This document shows, piece by piece, positions 51,208 to 59,231 of a stretch of 60,967 nt of DNA. The notes beneath the pieces are model-generated. The model did no database searches and was not told where the DNA came from. It saw only the letters and a list, made by a program, of their open reading frames with translations. This DNA is from Streptacidiphilus pinicola. Its GTDB lineage: Bacteria > Actinomycetota > Actinomycetes > Streptomycetales > Streptomycetaceae. Made by a program: the position numbers and the translations under genes. The first letter of the stretch is position 1; the number at the start of each line of letters is the position of its first letter. The stretch is taken from positions 1 through 60,967 of the forward strand of contig NZ_QKYN01000054.1 of assembly GCF_003258295.1 (NCBI RefSeq), written 5' to 3'.

Positions 51208-52093
51208 CCGCTTCGGCCCCGGCGGCGAGGCGAGCGGCCCGGACGACCCCGGCGCGGGGGCCGATCCCCTCGCGCGGCTGGCGCGTGGTTCGGCTCCGCC
51301 GCTGCCGATCCCGGAGGGGGCGTTCGCGGAGGTGCGGCGCCGGGCGGCGCGGCGCCGCAGACGGCGCGCCGTGCTGGGCGCGACGGCGTGCGTCGGCGTG
51401 GCGGCGGTGGGGATCTACGCCGCCGGGGTGTTCTCCCCGCGCGGCCCCGGCGAGGTGGTCACCCCGCCGGCCTCGTCGGTGCGCAGCCTGTCGACGCCCT
51501 CCGCCCTGCCGTCCACGACGGCTTCGCCCACCCCCTCCGCGACGGCGTCACCGGCACCGTCGCAGCCGACCGACTCCCCCAGCGCCTCGCTCGGCGGCTC
51601 GGCGGTCCCGACACCGAGCGCGGGCCCGGGCACGCCGGCTCCCGGCGGCGGCCCGAGCGGCACCGGTGGCACTCCGCTGTGCACGGCCGCCCAGCTGTCA
51701 CCGCGGCTGGACCCGGGCAACGCGGGCGCGGGGCAGATCTACACCTACGTCGTGGTCACCAACCACAGCTCCACGGCCTGCCACGTCGCCGGCTTCCCCG
51801 GCCTGTCGATGCTGGACTCCTCGGGACGGCAGATCGGCATCCCGGCGACTTACACGCACCTGCCCTACACACAGGTGGTCCTCGCGCCGGGCGCGTCGGC
51901 GAGCGACACCGTCCACACGGTGAACCGCCAGACGAACGACCCGACGGAGTGCCTGCCGACCTCGACGTCGCTGCGGATCTACCCGCCGGGCAGCCGGGCC
52001 TCCCTGGTCTTCCCCGGGCAGATCACGGACTGCCTCAACACCTTCGAGGTGACCCCGTTCGGGCCGGGCACCACCGGCAACCCGGCCAACTGA
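51191..52093 (+). CDS. Membrane protein with DUF4232 ectodomain, putative anti-sigma factor
   Basis: A 300-aa single-pass protein: cytoplasmic N-terminus (1-58, Arg-rich AEVRRRAARRRRRRAV at the membrane face), TM helix (60-81), a Pro/Ser/Thr-rich stalk and a DUF4232 ectodomain (about 155-300) with the same four-cysteine layout as the surface protein at 49236. Shared blocks include GAGQIY, TNHSS, GFPG, VVLAPGA, TNDP, STSLR, YPPG and RASLVFP. No zinc-binding HxxxCxxC is seen in the cytoplasmic part, so anti-sigma function is inferred from overlap with the sigma gene and topology. Confidence 0.7.
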   Translation: MTGSADRFGPGGEASGPDDPGAGADPLARLARGSAPPLPIPEGAFAEVRRRAARRRRRRAVLGATACVGVAAVGIYAAGVFSPRGPGEVVTPPASSVRSLSTPSALPSTTASPTPSATASPAPSQPTDSPSASLGGSAVPTPSAGPGTPAPGGGPSGTGGTPLCTAAQLSPRLDPGNAGAGQIYTYVVVTNHSSTACHVAGFPGLSMLDSSGRQIGIPATYTHLPYTQVVLAPGASASDTVHTVNRQTNDPTECLPTSTSLRIYPPGSRASLVFPGQITDCLNTFEVTPFGPGTTGNPAN

Positions 52094-52147
52094 TCCGCTC
52101 GGGCCGGAGCAGCGGTGATGTCGGTGGCCGGTGGTAGCTTCGAGAGC

Positions 52148-52642
52148 ATGACCCCGGAGGAGCTCGCCAACCTCGCGCATCTGCGTCGGGCGCGGGATCT
52201 GATCGACCGCGAGTACGCCAGTCCGCTCGACGTGCCGACGATGGCGCAGCGCGCGCTGATGTCCCCCGCCCACTTCTCGCGCCGCTTCCGCGCGGCGTAC
52301 GGGGAGACGCCGTACAGCTATCTCATGACGCGCCGGATCGAGCGCGCCATGACGCTGCTGCGCGGCGGCATGAGCGTGACGGACGCGTGCATGGCGGTGG
52401 GCTGTACCTCGCTGGGTTCGTTCAGCGCGAAGTTCACCGAGATCATCGGGGAGTCGCCGAGCGCGTACCGCGAGCGCGACCACGCCGCGGTGGAGGCGAT
52501 GCCCGCCTGCCTGGCCAAGGTGCGCACCCGGCCGACCCGGGAGGCGGCGCGTGCCCGGACGCGTGAGCAGGCGCCGGCACAGGCGCAGTCCGGCATCGAG
52601 CAGGATTCGAGAAGCAGGGCGTCCGGCCGCCGCCTAACGTGA
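52148..52642 (+). CDS. AraC-family transcriptional regulator (HTH-only)
   Basis: A 164-aa protein that is essentially the AraC DNA-binding unit: two HTHs (about 25-55, VPTMAQRALMSPAHFSRRFRAAYG and 75-110, VTDACMAVGCTSLGSFSAKFTEIIG), with an Ala/Arg/Gln-rich tail. No ligand domain. TAGCTT lies 7 bases before the ATG, no ribosome site: leaderless. It controls, by common pairing, the VOC gene 5 bp downstream. Confidence 0.85.
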   Translation: MTPEELANLAHLRRARDLIDREYASPLDVPTMAQRALMSPAHFSRRFRAAYGETPYSYLMTRRIERAMTLLRGGMSVTDACMAVGCTSLGSFSAKFTEIIGESPSAYRERDHAAVEAMPACLAKVRTRPTREAARARTREQAPAQAQSGIEQDSRSRASGRRLT

Positions 52643-52647
52643 ACCGC

Positions 52648-53055
52648 ATGACCATCGCGCTGCAGTACTGCCACATCACCGTCAACGACGTGGACGAGTC
52701 GCTCGCCTTCTACCGTGACGCGCTCGGCCTCGCCCTCAAGAACGACGTCGCCTCCGGCGGCTTCCGCTGGGTCACCCTGGGCAGCCCGGAGCAGCCCGAG
52801 GTGGACATCGTCCTGTCCGAGCCGCACGCCGGGCGCTCCCAGGCCGACGGCGACGTGCTCCAGGAGCTGCTCACCAAGGGCGTCCTGCCCATCACCGTCT
52901 TCCGCACCGACGACGTGGACGCGGCCTTCGAGCGGGTGCGCGCCTCGGGCGCCGAGGTGCTGCAGGAGCCGATCGACCAGGCGTGGGGTCCGCGCGACTG
53001 CGCGTTCCGGGACCCCTCAGGAAACATGGTCCGGATCCAGGCCGCCAAGTCCTGA
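52648..53055 (+). CDS. VOC (glyoxalase/bleomycin-resistance-like) protein
   Basis: A 135-aa VOC-fold protein: two beta-alpha-beta-beta-beta units, YCHITVNDVDESLAFYRDAL at the start and DVDAAFERVRASGAEVLQEP with FRDPSGNMVRIQ at the end. Metal-binding residues plausible but not verifiable. TAACGT is 7 bases before the ATG: leaderless. Paired with the AraC gene upstream, which probably senses or regulates the same substrate. Confidence 0.85.
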   Translation: MTIALQYCHITVNDVDESLAFYRDALGLALKNDVASGGFRWVTLGSPEQPEVDIVLSEPHAGRSQADGDVLQELLTKGVLPITVFRTDDVDAAFERVRASGAEVLQEPIDQAWGPRDCAFRDPSGNMVRIQAAKS

Positions 53056-53092
53056 CCGGCCCGGCCGACCGAGCCTCTCCCGAGGCGTCTCC

Positions 53093-53122
53093 TTGACGCG
53101 TTCGCGGGCCCGGCCCTACGGT
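53093..53122 (+). promoter_or_regulatory. Promoter of the glucarate-dehydratase-like gene
   Basis: TTGACG (53093-53098), 18-bp spacer, TACGGT (53117-53122). It predicts a start near 53129 and a 55-base leader to the ATG at 53184, which has GGGAG. Confidence 0.55.
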
Positions 53123-53183
53123 TCCCAGAGGTGTTCGCATGGATGTCCAGCGTTCACATACTCGAACCGGGAGCTGCCACCGT

Positions 53184-54449
53184 ATGAGCCGGATCGCCGC
53201 CGTCACCGTCACGCCCGTCGCGTTCCGGGACCCGCCGCTGCTCAACGCCGTCGGCGTGCACGAGCCGTACGCGCTGCGCGCGATCGTGGAGATCACCACC
53301 GACGCCGGCGTCACCGGGCTGGGCGAGACCTACGCGGACGAGGGTCACCTGGCCCGGCTGGCCGTCGTCGCCGAGGCCGTCGTCGGGCAGGACGTCTTCG
53401 CGCTGAACCGCATCCACGAGCGCGCCGGGCAGGCCCTGGCCGGGGACACCGGCAGCGACGGCCACGGCCTGACCGGCCTGATCACCACCAGCGGCACCGT
53501 CGACCGGGTCTTCTCCCCCTTCGAGGTGGCCTGCCTGGACGTCCAGGGCAAGCTGCTCGGACGCCCCGTCAGCGACCTGCTGGGCGGAGCCGTGCGCGAG
53601 CGCGTCCCGTTCAGTGCCTACCTCTTCTACAAGTGGGCCGCCCACCCCGGCGGCGAGCCGGACGCCTGGGGCGCGGCGCTGGACCCGGACGGCATCGTCG
53701 CCCAGGCCCGCACCATGCTCGACCGCTACGGCTTCAGCGCCGTCAAGCTCAAGGGCGGCGTCTTCCCGCCCGAGCAGGAGATCGCGGCGATCCGCGCGCT
53801 GCGCAAGGAGTTCCCCGCCCTGCCGCTGCGGCTGGACCCCAACGCGGCCTGGAACGTGCAGACCTCCGTCGAGGTTGGCCGCGCACTCGCGGGCGTGCTG
53901 GAGTACCTGGAGGACCCGACCCCCGGCATCGCGGGGATGGCCGAGGTCGCCGGCCGGGTGCCGATGCCGCTGGCCACCAACATGTGCGTGGTCGGCTTCG
54001 ACGAGGTGCCGGACGCCGTGCGCGCCGGATCCGTCGGCGTGATCCTCTCCGATCACCACTACTGGGGCGGGCTGCAGCGTTCCCGGGTGCTGGCCGGCAT
54101 CTGCGACACCTTCGGGCTGGGCCTGTCCATGCACTCCAACTCCCACCTGGGCGTCAGCCTGGCCGCCATGGTCCACCTCGCCGCCGCCACCCCCAACCTC
54201 CGCTACGCCTGCGACACCCACTGGCCCTGGAAGCGCGAGGACGAGGACGTCGTCCGCCCCGGCGCCCTCGCCTTCGAGCGGGGCTCGGTGGCCGTGCCGA
54301 CGGGCCCTGGCCTCGGCATCGAGCTCGACCGCGACGCGCTGGCCCGCCTGCACGAGCAGTTCCTCGCCTGCGGCCTGCGCAACCGCGACGACACCGGCTA
54401 CATGCGCCGCGTCGACCCGGGCTACGAGCTGGTCCAGCCGCGCTGGTGA
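53184..54449 (+). CDS. Enolase-superfamily enzyme, glucarate dehydratase-like
   Basis: A 421-aa MR/MLE enzyme of the glucarate dehydratase group. Acid/base Lys188 and Lys190 in AVKLKGG, metal ligands Asp218 (RLDPNAAW), Glu243 (EDPTPG), Asp290 (SDHHYWGG) and the His317 of MHSNSHLG are all present. It dehydrates a sugar diacid to 5-keto-4-deoxy-glucarate or a related acid. Start at ATG 53184 with GGGAG; an ATG at 53139 would add 15 unlike residues. It has its own promoter and no sugar-acid transporter beside it. Confidence 0.88.
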   Translation: MSRIAAVTVTPVAFRDPPLLNAVGVHEPYALRAIVEITTDAGVTGLGETYADEGHLARLAVVAEAVVGQDVFALNRIHERAGQALAGDTGSDGHGLTGLITTSGTVDRVFSPFEVACLDVQGKLLGRPVSDLLGGAVRERVPFSAYLFYKWAAHPGGEPDAWGAALDPDGIVAQARTMLDRYGFSAVKLKGGVFPPEQEIAAIRALRKEFPALPLRLDPNAAWNVQTSVEVGRALAGVLEYLEDPTPGIAGMAEVAGRVPMPLATNMCVVGFDEVPDAVRAGSVGVILSDHHYWGGLQRSRVLAGICDTFGLGLSMHSNSHLGVSLAAMVHLAAATPNLRYACDTHWPWKREDEDVVRPGALAFERGSVAVPTGPGLGIELDRDALARLHEQFLACGLRNRDDTGYMRRVDPGYELVQPRW

Positions 54450-54523
54450 GCCCTCGTAGGGCGGGGCGCCCGCGACGTGGGTAGCGTCGAGGTGAGCGCC
54501 TTGTCGATCACCTGGAGGCTGTC

Positions 54524-55276
54524 GTGAACGAGGAAGCACCCCCACGGTTGGAGCCCGTGGACGAGGACTGGCAGACCGCGCTCGCCGTGGTGGCCCACCC
54601 CGACGACATGGAGTACGGCGCCGCCGCGGCGGTGGCCCGCTGGACCGGGCAGGGCAAGCGGGTCGTCTACGCGATGGTCACCAGCGGCGAGGCCGGGATC
54701 GACGGGCTGGACCCCGAGCAGTGCGGTCCGCTGCGCGAGGCCGAGCAGATCGCCTCGGCGGCCGTCGTCGGCGTCGACACCGTCGAGTTCCTGCACCACC
54801 AGGACGGGGTCCTGGAGTACGGGCTGCCGCTGCGCCGCGACATCGCCCGGCTGGTGCGCCGGCACCGGCCGGACGTCGTCATCACCACCAACTACCGCGA
54901 CACCTACGGCGGGGTCTTCCCCAACCAGGCCGACCACATCGCGGCCGGGCGCGCGACGCTGGACGCCGTGCGCGACGCCGGCAACCGATGGGTCTTCAGG
55001 GAACTGCTGACGGAGGGCCTGGAGCCGTGGGACGGCGTGCGGATGCTGCTCGCCGGCGGCTCCCCCGAGGCCGCCCACGGGGTGGACGTGACGGAGACCT
55101 TCGCCCTCGGTGTCGCCTCGCTGGCCGAGCACAAGGCGTATCTGGCGGGTCTCGGCGACGGGGGGATGGCCGACCCCGGGGAGTTCCTGGAGGGCTTCGG
55201 CCGCCAGGCCGGCTCCCGCCTCGGCGTGCGCTACGGATCGGTCTTCGAGGTGCTGCGGCTGCGCCCGCCGGCGTAG
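54524..55276 (+). CDS. PIG-L-family zinc deacetylase (LmbE-like)
   Basis: A 250-aa N-acetylglucosaminyl-type deacetylase: AHPDDMEYG (His25, Asp27, Asp28 of the zinc site) and the later NQADHIAAG providing the third ligand His. MshB and mycothiol S-conjugate amidase belong to this family, but actinomycetes have many paralogues for lipids and antibiotics. GTG start with GGAGG 5 bases upstream. Stands alone downstream of the enolase gene. Confidence 0.85.
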   Translation: MNEEAPPRLEPVDEDWQTALAVVAHPDDMEYGAAAAVARWTGQGKRVVYAMVTSGEAGIDGLDPEQCGPLREAEQIASAAVVGVDTVEFLHHQDGVLEYGLPLRRDIARLVRRHRPDVVITTNYRDTYGGVFPNQADHIAAGRATLDAVRDAGNRWVFRELLTEGLEPWDGVRMLLAGGSPEAAHGVDVTETFALGVASLAEHKAYLAGLGDGGMADPGEFLEGFGRQAGSRLGVRYGSVFEVLRLRPPA

Positions 55277-55332
55277 CCGGCCGGGGCGGAACCCTTGGTC
55301 GCCGCCGGCGCCGAACGCGTCAGCCGAACGGG

Positions 55333-55584
55333 TCAGCCGAACGGATGATGGACGAGGTTGCCGACGGCGGCCGTGCCGGTGCAGGCGCTGTTCACGGCCG
55401 GCAACTGGCCCACCACCGGCGCGGAGCCCACCTGCTGGGCGCAGACGTCCGTCGGCGTGGGACCGCTGGGCGCGTCCACGAGGGGCGCGGCCTGGGCGGG
55501 CGCCGTCGCGGTGAGCGCGGCGGCCCCAACGGCGACGGCGGTGGCGGCGAGGGTGAGGAGGGTGCGGGGAGTCGTCGTCTTCAT
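55333..55584 (-). CDS. Small secreted protein (83 aa)
   Basis: Signal peptide (1-33, ending APAQAA) then a 50-residue mature part with two cysteines (DVCAQQVG, SACTGTAAVG) and an even spread of Val/Gly/Pro. Not a chaplin or rodlin by sequence, but its size and spacing invite comparison with small surface proteins. Convergent with the PIG-L gene. Confidence 0.6.
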   Translation of the reverse strand: MKTTTPRTLLTLAATAVAVGAAALTATAPAQAAPLVDAPSGPTPTDVCAQQVGSAPVVGQLPAVNSACTGTAAVGNLVHHPFG

Positions 55585-55712
55585 ACCCCGCCCAACGAGC
55601 GCCGAGGGATGCGGACACCCCCTCACCGGGGCGTCGTCGACGTGATCGTTCGGCTCGGCTATCGTCATGGCCGGATGCGTCGCCTGGGGGGCGAGCGGGG
55701 AGGGCGTGCACG

Positions 55713-56573
55713 ATGGTCGACGAGGCGTGGGGCCCGAGCGGGTGGATGAGCACGGCGGTCCGTCAGGAACCCGTGGACCGCCGCGAGTTGCACACGGACC
55801 GGCCGCAGTCGGCCCGCATGTACGACTACCTGCTCGGCGGCAAGACCAACTTCGCCCCCGACCGCGAGATCGCGGCCAAGGCGCTGGAGGCGTTCCCCGG
55901 CCTGCGTGACGTGGTCCGCGCGGGCCGCGCGTTCCTGGGCCGTGCCGCGGACTTCCTGGTGCGGGAGGGCGTCGACCAGTTCCTCGACATCGGCTCCGGC
56001 ATCCCGACCAGCCCGAACCTGCACGAGATCGTGCAGCGGGTGAACCCGGCCGCGCGGATCGTCTACGTCGACAACGACCCGATCGTGCTCGCGCACACCC
56101 GCGCACTGCTGAACAGCACGCCCGAGGGCCGCATCGACTTCCTGGCCGCGGACCTGCGAGCGCCCGAGGCGATCCTGGCCCACCCGTGCCTGGTCGGCCC
56201 GGACGCCGCCCTGGACCTCGATCGCCCGGTGGCGCTGGTGCTCAGCGCGGTGGTGCACTTCCTCGACGACGAGGACGACCCGTACGGCGTGGTCCGCACC
56301 CTGCTGGACCCGCTCCCGTCGGGCAGTCGGCTCGTCCTCAGCCACGCGACCGCCGACGCCAGCCCCACCCAGGTCGGCCGCGCGGGCTCCGCCTACCGCG
56401 GCGGCGGCGTCGGCATCCACCCCCGTACCCGCGAGCAGTTCGCCCGCTTCGCCGAGGGCCTGGACCTCGCCACTCCCGGCATCGTCCACCCGGGCGCCTG
56501 GCGTCCGGAACCCGACGCCCCCGTCAGTGCCACCACCCAGGACGGCTACGTCCTGGTCGCCCGCAAGCGCTGA
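55713..56573 (+). CDS. SAM-dependent methyltransferase, DUF574 family
   Basis: A 286-aa methyltransferase-fold protein of the Streptomyces-typical DUF574 group: ARMYDYLLGGKTNF near the start, SAM-binding FLDIGSGIPTSPNLHEI (motif I), VDNDPIVLAHTRALL and the conserved AVVHFLDDEDDP. Substrate unknown. ATG 55713 has GGGGAGGG about 14 bases upstream; ATG 55746 is an alternative. Ends at a bidirectional hairpin. Confidence 0.85.
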   Translation: MVDEAWGPSGWMSTAVRQEPVDRRELHTDRPQSARMYDYLLGGKTNFAPDREIAAKALEAFPGLRDVVRAGRAFLGRAADFLVREGVDQFLDIGSGIPTSPNLHEIVQRVNPAARIVYVDNDPIVLAHTRALLNSTPEGRIDFLAADLRAPEAILAHPCLVGPDAALDLDRPVALVLSAVVHFLDDEDDPYGVVRTLLDPLPSGSRLVLSHATADASPTQVGRAGSAYRGGGVGIHPRTREQFARFAEGLDLATPGIVHPGAWRPEPDAPVSATTQDGYVLVARKR

Positions 56574-56608
56574 GGCGCCCGGAGCCCTGTTCGGGTCCCG
56601 GACGCCTC
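56572..56608. terminator. Bidirectional terminator, methyltransferase / GH16
   Basis: Imperfect 16-position stem (56572-56587 with 56593-56608; GAGGCG against CGCCTC at the base, CCGG pairs inside), about 13 paired, starting in the methyltransferase stop codon. Serves both convergent genes. Confidence 0.65.
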
Positions 56609-56634
56609 GTCACCCTCTCAGCGGTGATGCATCG

Positions 56635-57972
56635 TCAGGGGATGCTCCACTGCTGGTTGGCGTTGCCCGAGCAGTCCCAGATCTGGGCCTGGGTGCCGGG
56701 GGTCGTGGACCAGTTGGTGTCGTCCAGGCAGCGGCCCGACTGCGGGTTGTAGAGGGAGCCGTTGGACTGGGGGATCCAGACCTGGGCCCCGGTGTTGTTG
56801 CAGTCGTAGAGGTCGACCGCGGTGCCGTTGGCGGTGCCGCCGCCGTTGATGTCCAGGCACTTGCCGAGCACGTGCAGGGTGGTGCCGGCCTGGACGAAGG
56901 TCCACTGCTGCGCCGGGGTGCCGTTGCAGGTGTAGACCTGGATCGGGTTGAAGTTGGCGGTGCTGGCGCTGCGGTCGTCCAGGCACAGGCCGCCGTAGCC
57001 GGTGACCTGGCCGGTGGTGCCGCCGCCTCCCCCGCCGCCACCGCCGCCGCCGGTGGTGGTGTACGCCGCGACGTAGCCGACGCTCATGGTGCCACCGGAG
57101 CTGGTCGCGGAGGTCGGCGAGGTGCAGCCGCAGACGCCGTTGGGGAAGCCGCCGCCCATGGCGAGGTCGAAGATGATCGACAGGTTGTGGTCGAAGGCCG
57201 CCTGCCAGGTGGACGTGCCGACCTGGCCCTCGGTCACCTGGAAGTACTGGGTGCCGTCGAGGTAGAAGGTGATGGACTCGGCCGCGGTGTTGGTGCGGTC
57301 GAGGATCATCGAGTACTGGTGGTAGCCGGTCTGGCAGCCGTTGCAGGCCGTCAGCCCGCTGCCGATGCCGTTGCCCTCGTTGCACGGGCCGCCGGGGTAG
57401 GTGCCGCAGTGGATCGTCCCGGCCACCTGGGAGCGGGCGTTGACGTCCTCCATGATGTCGATCTCGCCGTTCTCGGGCCACTGGCCGGGGCCGAGCATCC
57501 AGAAGGCGGGCCAGTAGCCGAGGCCGGAGGCGGGGTTGGGCTGCTGGATCTCGGCGGTGACCTCCAGCTTGCCGCCGGCCGGGGCGCCGACGTTGGCGCT
57601 GGTGGTCTGGATCCGGCCGGAGGTCCAGTTGCCGTTGCCGTCGTTCAGGGCGGTGATGTCGAGGTGGCCGTTGCCGTCGAGGTGGACGTTGGCGGTCGAG
57701 TTCGTCATCGTCTCGATCTCGCCGGTGCCGAAGTTGGAGCCCGGCCCGGTGTCGTACATCCAGTTGCCGGAGGGCGCGGAGCCCGAGGCGCCGGAGAAGT
57801 TGTCGCTGAAGACGGTCTGCCAGCCGGCCGGGGGGCCGGGAACGGTGTCGGCGCGCGCGGCGCCGACGGGGGCGGTGAGCAGAAGGCCGAGCACGACGGC
57901 GGCCGTGGCGAGTGTCGCGAGCACGCGCCGCAGCAGGGTGTGCGGGCGGGAACGGGCGGGGGCGGACTGCAT
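56635..57972 (-). CDS. Secreted GH16 beta-glucanase with CBM13 (ricin-B) domain
   Basis: A 445-aa exported enzyme: signal peptide (1-41, LATLATAAVVLGLLLTAPVG), GH16 domain (about 45-300) with intact GEIDIMED (Glu170, Asp172, Glu175), an 11-Gly linker after TTT, and a ricin-type lectin CBM13 (about 320-445) with three repeats ending QQWTF, QVWIP and QQWSI. Likely a laminarinase or related endo-glucanase. Start ATG 57972 with GGAGGAG. It differs from the GH16 at 8063 by having the CBM. Confidence 0.88.
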   Translation of the reverse strand: MQSAPARSRPHTLLRRVLATLATAAVVLGLLLTAPVGAARADTVPGPPAGWQTVFSDNFSGASGSAPSGNWMYDTGPGSNFGTGEIETMTNSTANVHLDGNGHLDITALNDGNGNWTSGRIQTTSANVGAPAGGKLEVTAEIQQPNPASGLGYWPAFWMLGPGQWPENGEIDIMEDVNARSQVAGTIHCGTYPGGPCNEGNGIGSGLTACNGCQTGYHQYSMILDRTNTAAESITFYLDGTQYFQVTEGQVGTSTWQAAFDHNLSIIFDLAMGGGFPNGVCGCTSPTSATSSGGTMSVGYVAAYTTTGGGGGGGGGGGTTGQVTGYGGLCLDDRSASTANFNPIQVYTCNGTPAQQWTFVQAGTTLHVLGKCLDINGGGTANGTAVDLYDCNNTGAQVWIPQSNGSLYNPQSGRCLDDTNWSTTPGTQAQIWDCSGNANQQWSIP

Positions 57973-58239
57973 GCGGCTCCTCCGGGTGGGGGTCGGGCGG
58001 AGCGGCCGGAGAGCGTTCTCCCGGCGGCCGTTGGCATGTTCCCGCCGCCCCTGGGCCGGCGTCAAGACTTGTGCACGGAGAGCTTGCTGGGAGCGTCCAG
58101 TGTTCATTTTCCGAAGGCTTGAACGGGAGGGCGCGGCGCTGAACCCGCTACCGGGGGTCTTCCTCCCGCCCCGCTCTTGTTGTACTTTCCGTCAATAAGG
58201 GCAGCGGGGCCCCGCGCCGAGCGTCACCCGGAGGCATCG

Positions 58240-59163
58240 ATGGCACAGCTCACCACCGCAGCGCACGTCCACGGCAGAACCCACACGTCCGCGGACGAGG
58301 ACGTCTCGAAGCGCCTGCTCGAGTCGGCCGCGACCCTTTCCTACGACCCGTCCGTCGAGATCGACTGGGAGGCGCCGCTCCCTGACCACCACTACGGGCT
58401 CAATCCCGAGTGGAGCACGCTCTACGGCACCCGCCTGTGGGACGAGATGACCGAGCGGCAGCGGGTGACGCTGACCCGCCACGAGGTCGGCTCGATCATG
58501 ATGACCGGCATCTGGTTCGAGATGATCCTGCAGCAGATGGTGCTGCGCGATCAGTACCTGAAGAACCCGGCCAACGCCGAGTTCCAGTTCGCGCTGACCG
58601 AGATCGCCGACGAGTGCCGGCACTCCATCATGTTCGCCCGGGCCTGCGAGAAGATGGGCGTGCCGCAGTACAAGCCGAACCGGGCCTGGGCCGAGGCCGG
58701 GCGCGGCTTCAAGGCGCTGGCCCGCGCCGAGCTCGCCTACGGCGGCATCCTCGTCGCCGAGGAGGTCCTCGATGTCATGCAGCGCGACTGGATGCGCGGC
58801 GAGAACGTGCTGGAGATCGTGCGCGGCACCTCGCGAATTCATGTCGTCGAGGAGTCCAGGCATATGAAGTTCGCGCGCCAGGAGATCCGCGAGCGGCTGC
58901 GCGAGGCCGGGACGGCCCGCCGCCGGATCAACGGCTTCGGCGTCGCCGCGGCCGCCTTCGTCATTGTCTCCAGCATGGTGAACAAGGGCGTCTACGCCGC
59001 AGCCGGCCTCGACACCGAGCGCGCGCTGGCGGAGGTCAAGACGAACCAGCACCGCAAGTCCATGATGCGCACCAGCTCGCGGCACCTGATGGCGTTCCTC
59101 GCGGAGGCCGGTCTGCTCACCCGCCCCGCCGCCGGCATCTACCGCCAGCTCGACATGCTCTGA
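58240..59163 (+). CDS. AurF-type diiron oxygenase
   Basis: A 307-aa four-helix ferritin-like diiron protein of the AurF/p-aminobenzoate N-oxygenase family. Iron ligands are expected in LTRHEVGSIMM, IADECRHSIMF, ELAYGGILVAEEVLDV and VVEESRHMKFA. Members oxidise arylamines to nitro compounds or hydroxylate lipids. ATG 58240 with GGAGG 5 bases upstream. The ferredoxin/reductase fusion 69 bp downstream is its probable electron donor. Confidence 0.85.
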   Translation: MAQLTTAAHVHGRTHTSADEDVSKRLLESAATLSYDPSVEIDWEAPLPDHHYGLNPEWSTLYGTRLWDEMTERQRVTLTRHEVGSIMMTGIWFEMILQQMVLRDQYLKNPANAEFQFALTEIADECRHSIMFARACEKMGVPQYKPNRAWAEAGRGFKALARAELAYGGILVAEEVLDVMQRDWMRGENVLEIVRGTSRIHVVEESRHMKFARQEIRERLREAGTARRRINGFGVAAAAFVIVSSMVNKGVYAAAGLDTERALAEVKTNQHRKSMMRTSSRHLMAFLAEAGLLTRPAAGIYRQLDML

Positions 59164-59231
59164 CGGTCCGTCCGTCCGAACACCTCCCCACTCCCCCGCC
59201 CGCCGCACCGCGAGGACCCCCACGACCCGCC

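Noticed and set aside
55333..55584. Chaplin or rodlin
   Set aside because: Two cysteines and small secreted size, but the chaplin core and rodlin motifs are absent.
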